20,408 nt of DNA from Gemmatimonadota bacterium. Its GTDB lineage: Bacteria > 4572-55 > J002. Positions within the stretch are counted from its first letter, which is position 1, and each line of letters opens with the position of its first letter. The notes under the pieces were generated by a model. It was not told the origin of the DNA and did not search any database. It saw nothing but the letters and a program-made list of their open reading frames with translations. Location: NCBI GenBank assembly GCA_003697105.1, contig RFFQ01000196.1, positions 1 to 20,408 of the forward strand. Reading direction: 5' to 3'. Of this stretch, positions 19,272 to 20,408 are shown one piece after another. Position numbers and translations under genes: made by a program.

Positions 19272-19991
19272 TTATTGATTTTGGAGCAGTTGTCCAATAG
19301 TTCGGAATGTATAACCCTTTTTCAGAAGTCTGTCAATAACTATTTCAATCGCTTTGACAGTCTGGCTGCGGTCGCCGCGTCCATCATGGAAGAGCAAAAT
19401 GGATCCGTTTCGGGTTGGCACGGTACGCTCCACAATTTTTTCCACTCCGGGGCGTTCCCAATCATAAGTTGTAATGTCCCAAAAGATAGAAGTGTATCCC
19501 ATTTGTTGAGCTTGTCTTAGAACGCGCCAATCCCGAAAGCCATACGGGGGGCGAAATAATGTGGGAATAATGCCAAGTGTTTCACGGAGAATAAGATCGG
19601 TTTGGTGCAATTCTCGTTTAATTCGAGTTGTTGAACAGAAGGGTAATTTGGGGTGGGAATAACTGTGATTGCCAATATCATGACCGCCAGCATAGACTTG
19701 GCGGGCGATTTCTGGATAAAGCTCTGTGTTCAACCCTGTCATAAAAAACGTGCCTTTGATGCCAAACTGGTTTAGTATATCGAGTATGGCGGGAGTATAG
19801 ATCGGGTGAGGTCCATCATCGAAGGTAATGGCAATTTCAGGGGAACGTCTGTTGCCATGGAAGAAGGTTGACTTCGGAAAAAACAGGTCAAAAGCAAGAC
19901 GGCGCGGGTAGCTCACACTCGCCGCGCCAGTCAAAGCGATGCCGATGGTCAAGGCGCTACCACCGGCCCAAAGCATCTTTTTTGTAGGCAT
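19272..19991 (-). CDS. Polysaccharide deacetylase (NodB/CE4 family), membrane-anchored or exported
   Basis: The 239-residue enzyme is a carbohydrate esterase family 4 (NodB-type) deacetylase acting on N-acetylated sugars such as peptidoglycan or chitin-like polymers. Motif 1 TFDDGP has Asp58 and Asp59 at 56-61. Motif 2 HDIGNHSYSHP supplies metal ligands His109 and His113. Motif 3 FRPPYG is at 146-151, motif 4 WDITTYDW at 171-178, and motif 5 LLFHDG has His202. All expected residues are present. A hydrophobic stretch at about 6-28 suggests an uncleaved anchor or signal peptide, so the catalytic part should face the periplasm or outside. The ATG follows the upstream TAA directly (TAAATG), implying coupling to the Pro-rich gene. 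The natural substrate cannot be read from sequence. Confidence 0.93.
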   Translation of the reverse strand: MPTKKMLWAGGSALTIGIALTGAASVSYPRRLAFDLFFPKSTFFHGNRRSPEIAITFDDGPHPIYTPAILDILNQFGIKGTFFMTGLNTELYPEIARQVYAGGHDIGNHSYSHPKLPFCSTTRIKRELHQTDLILRETLGIIPTLFRPPYGFRDWRVLRQAQQMGYTSIFWDITTYDWERPGVEKIVERTVPTRNGSILLFHDGRGDRSQTVKAIEIVIDRLLKKGYTFRTIGQLLQNQ

Positions 19992-20408
19992 TTACAATCC
20001 CATTGCTTGCTTTTTACGTTCCAGCATTTCGTTAATGGCATCGTCATAATAGGTTGTGGATTTGGCGATTGCCGGAGAGACCCGTTGCAAATACAAGCGC
20101 CGTCCCCGCTCAAATTCCCCGCCGAGGAGTTGCTCTAAGTTCCCGTTTCGCAAGCCTTGCTCAATCTTTTGCTGATTGTATAGGGCAATATCAGAGACAA
20201 TCACAGAAGCAAATGATTTGGCTTCATTGTGCTGTTTGCGCAACCCTTCATCCATTTCATCGGTTGGAGGTGCGGCTTGGGGTGCTGGGCTTGGTGCCGG
20301 TTGTGGCGTTGGTGTGGGTTGGGGTGCTGGGCTTGGTGCCGGTTGTGGCGTTGGTGTGGGTTGGGGTGCTGGGCTTGGTGCCGGTTGTGGCGTTGGTGTG
20401 GGTTGGGG
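19992..20408 (-). CDS. Partial CDS: C-terminus of a Pro-rich protein with a VSDI-LYN-type tail domain (5' end outside window)
   Basis: Only the C-terminal part is seen; the reading frame is open to the right edge. It begins with three copies of a 14-residue Pro-rich repeat (PQPTPTPQPAPSPA). Then comes a short linker and about 88 residues of charged helical sequence including FASVIVSDIALYNQQKIEQGLRN. This tail (ASxxVSDIxLYN...GxxNGxLxxxLxxEFxRGRxxYxxRV) resembles a domain I recall from C-termini of proteins of various bacterial phyla, often after Pro-rich or other low-complexity linkers; I cannot name its function. It has no start codon in view, and the ATG at 20255 is an internal Met. It directly precedes the deacetylase, TAA adjoining ATG. 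What lies N-terminal to the repeats is unknown. Confidence 0.75.
   Translation of the reverse strand, partial: PQPTPTPQPAPSPAPQPTPTPQPAPSPAPQPTPTPQPAPSPAPQAAPPTDEMDEGLRKQHNEAKSFASVIVSDIALYNQQKIEQGLRNGNLEQLLGGEFERGRRLYLQRVSPAIAKSTTYYDDAINEMLERKKQAMGL
20283..20408 (-). repeat. Three identical tandem 42-bp repeats, in frame
   Basis: Units at 20283-20324, 20325-20366 and 20367-20408 are identical at nucleotide level. 42 is a multiple of 3, so copy number changes keep the reading frame. On the minus strand each unit encodes PQPTPTPQPAPSPA. The last unit ends exactly at the window edge, so more copies may exist beyond it. Confidence 0.95.

Overview
This is a gene-dense bacterial chromosomal segment of mostly housekeeping genes. 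Base composition looks near mid-range by eye; I did not compute it. I see no phage, transposon, CRISPR, tRNA or rRNA. The genes fall in two convergent blocks. The plus-strand block (19-11013) is a replication cluster (dnaN, recF, dciA-type DUF721, gyrB) followed by a soluble receiver-PAS-histidine kinase and a long-chain acyl-CoA synthetase. Two lipoprotein genes interrupt it between dnaN and recF. The minus-strand block (20408 down to 11129) runs: Pro-rich C-terminal fragment, polysaccharide deacetylase, serS, yceD (DUF177), rpmF, plsX, fabH, rsmB, a membrane PASTA protein, rpe, and a secreted propeller-like protein. A hairpin with T-runs on both sides (about 11035-11086) separates the blocks and suits both strands.

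Organism: the two lipoproteins suggest a diderm bacterium. The order rsmB-PASTA-rpe, the yceD-rpmF-plsX-fabH cluster and the unfamiliar lipoproteins suggest an uncultivated lineage, perhaps near the FCB or Calditrichota-like groups. This is a low-confidence inference. Lineage cannot be settled without GyrB, RecF or SerS phylogeny.

How the genes fit together: dnaN, recF, dciA and gyrB form the clamp, gap repair, helicase loading and supercoiling set usually found near the replication origin. dnaA and an origin are not visible; they may lie left of position 1. On the minus strand, ribosomal protein L32 and YceD sit with PlsX and FabH, the usual coupling of ribosome and phospholipid/fatty-acid genes. 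RsmB (16S rRNA methylation), a PASTA protein (possible cell-wall sensing) and Rpe (pentose phosphate pathway) follow through stop/start overlaps, so this stretch is probably one translationally coupled operon.

The least ordinary parts are these. The two lipoproteins between dnaN and recF appear to be remote paralogues sharing a beta-domain, helical-bundle, beta-domain layout. A kinase-less PASTA protein occupies the slot where Firmicutes carry the PASTA kinase PrkC. A histidine kinase is stop/start coupled to gyrB. Rpe has a substituted phosphate-loop motif. Three nucleotide-identical 42-bp repeats end exactly at the right edge. No gene-free stretch exceeds about 120 bases. I found no convincing new defence or mobile system.
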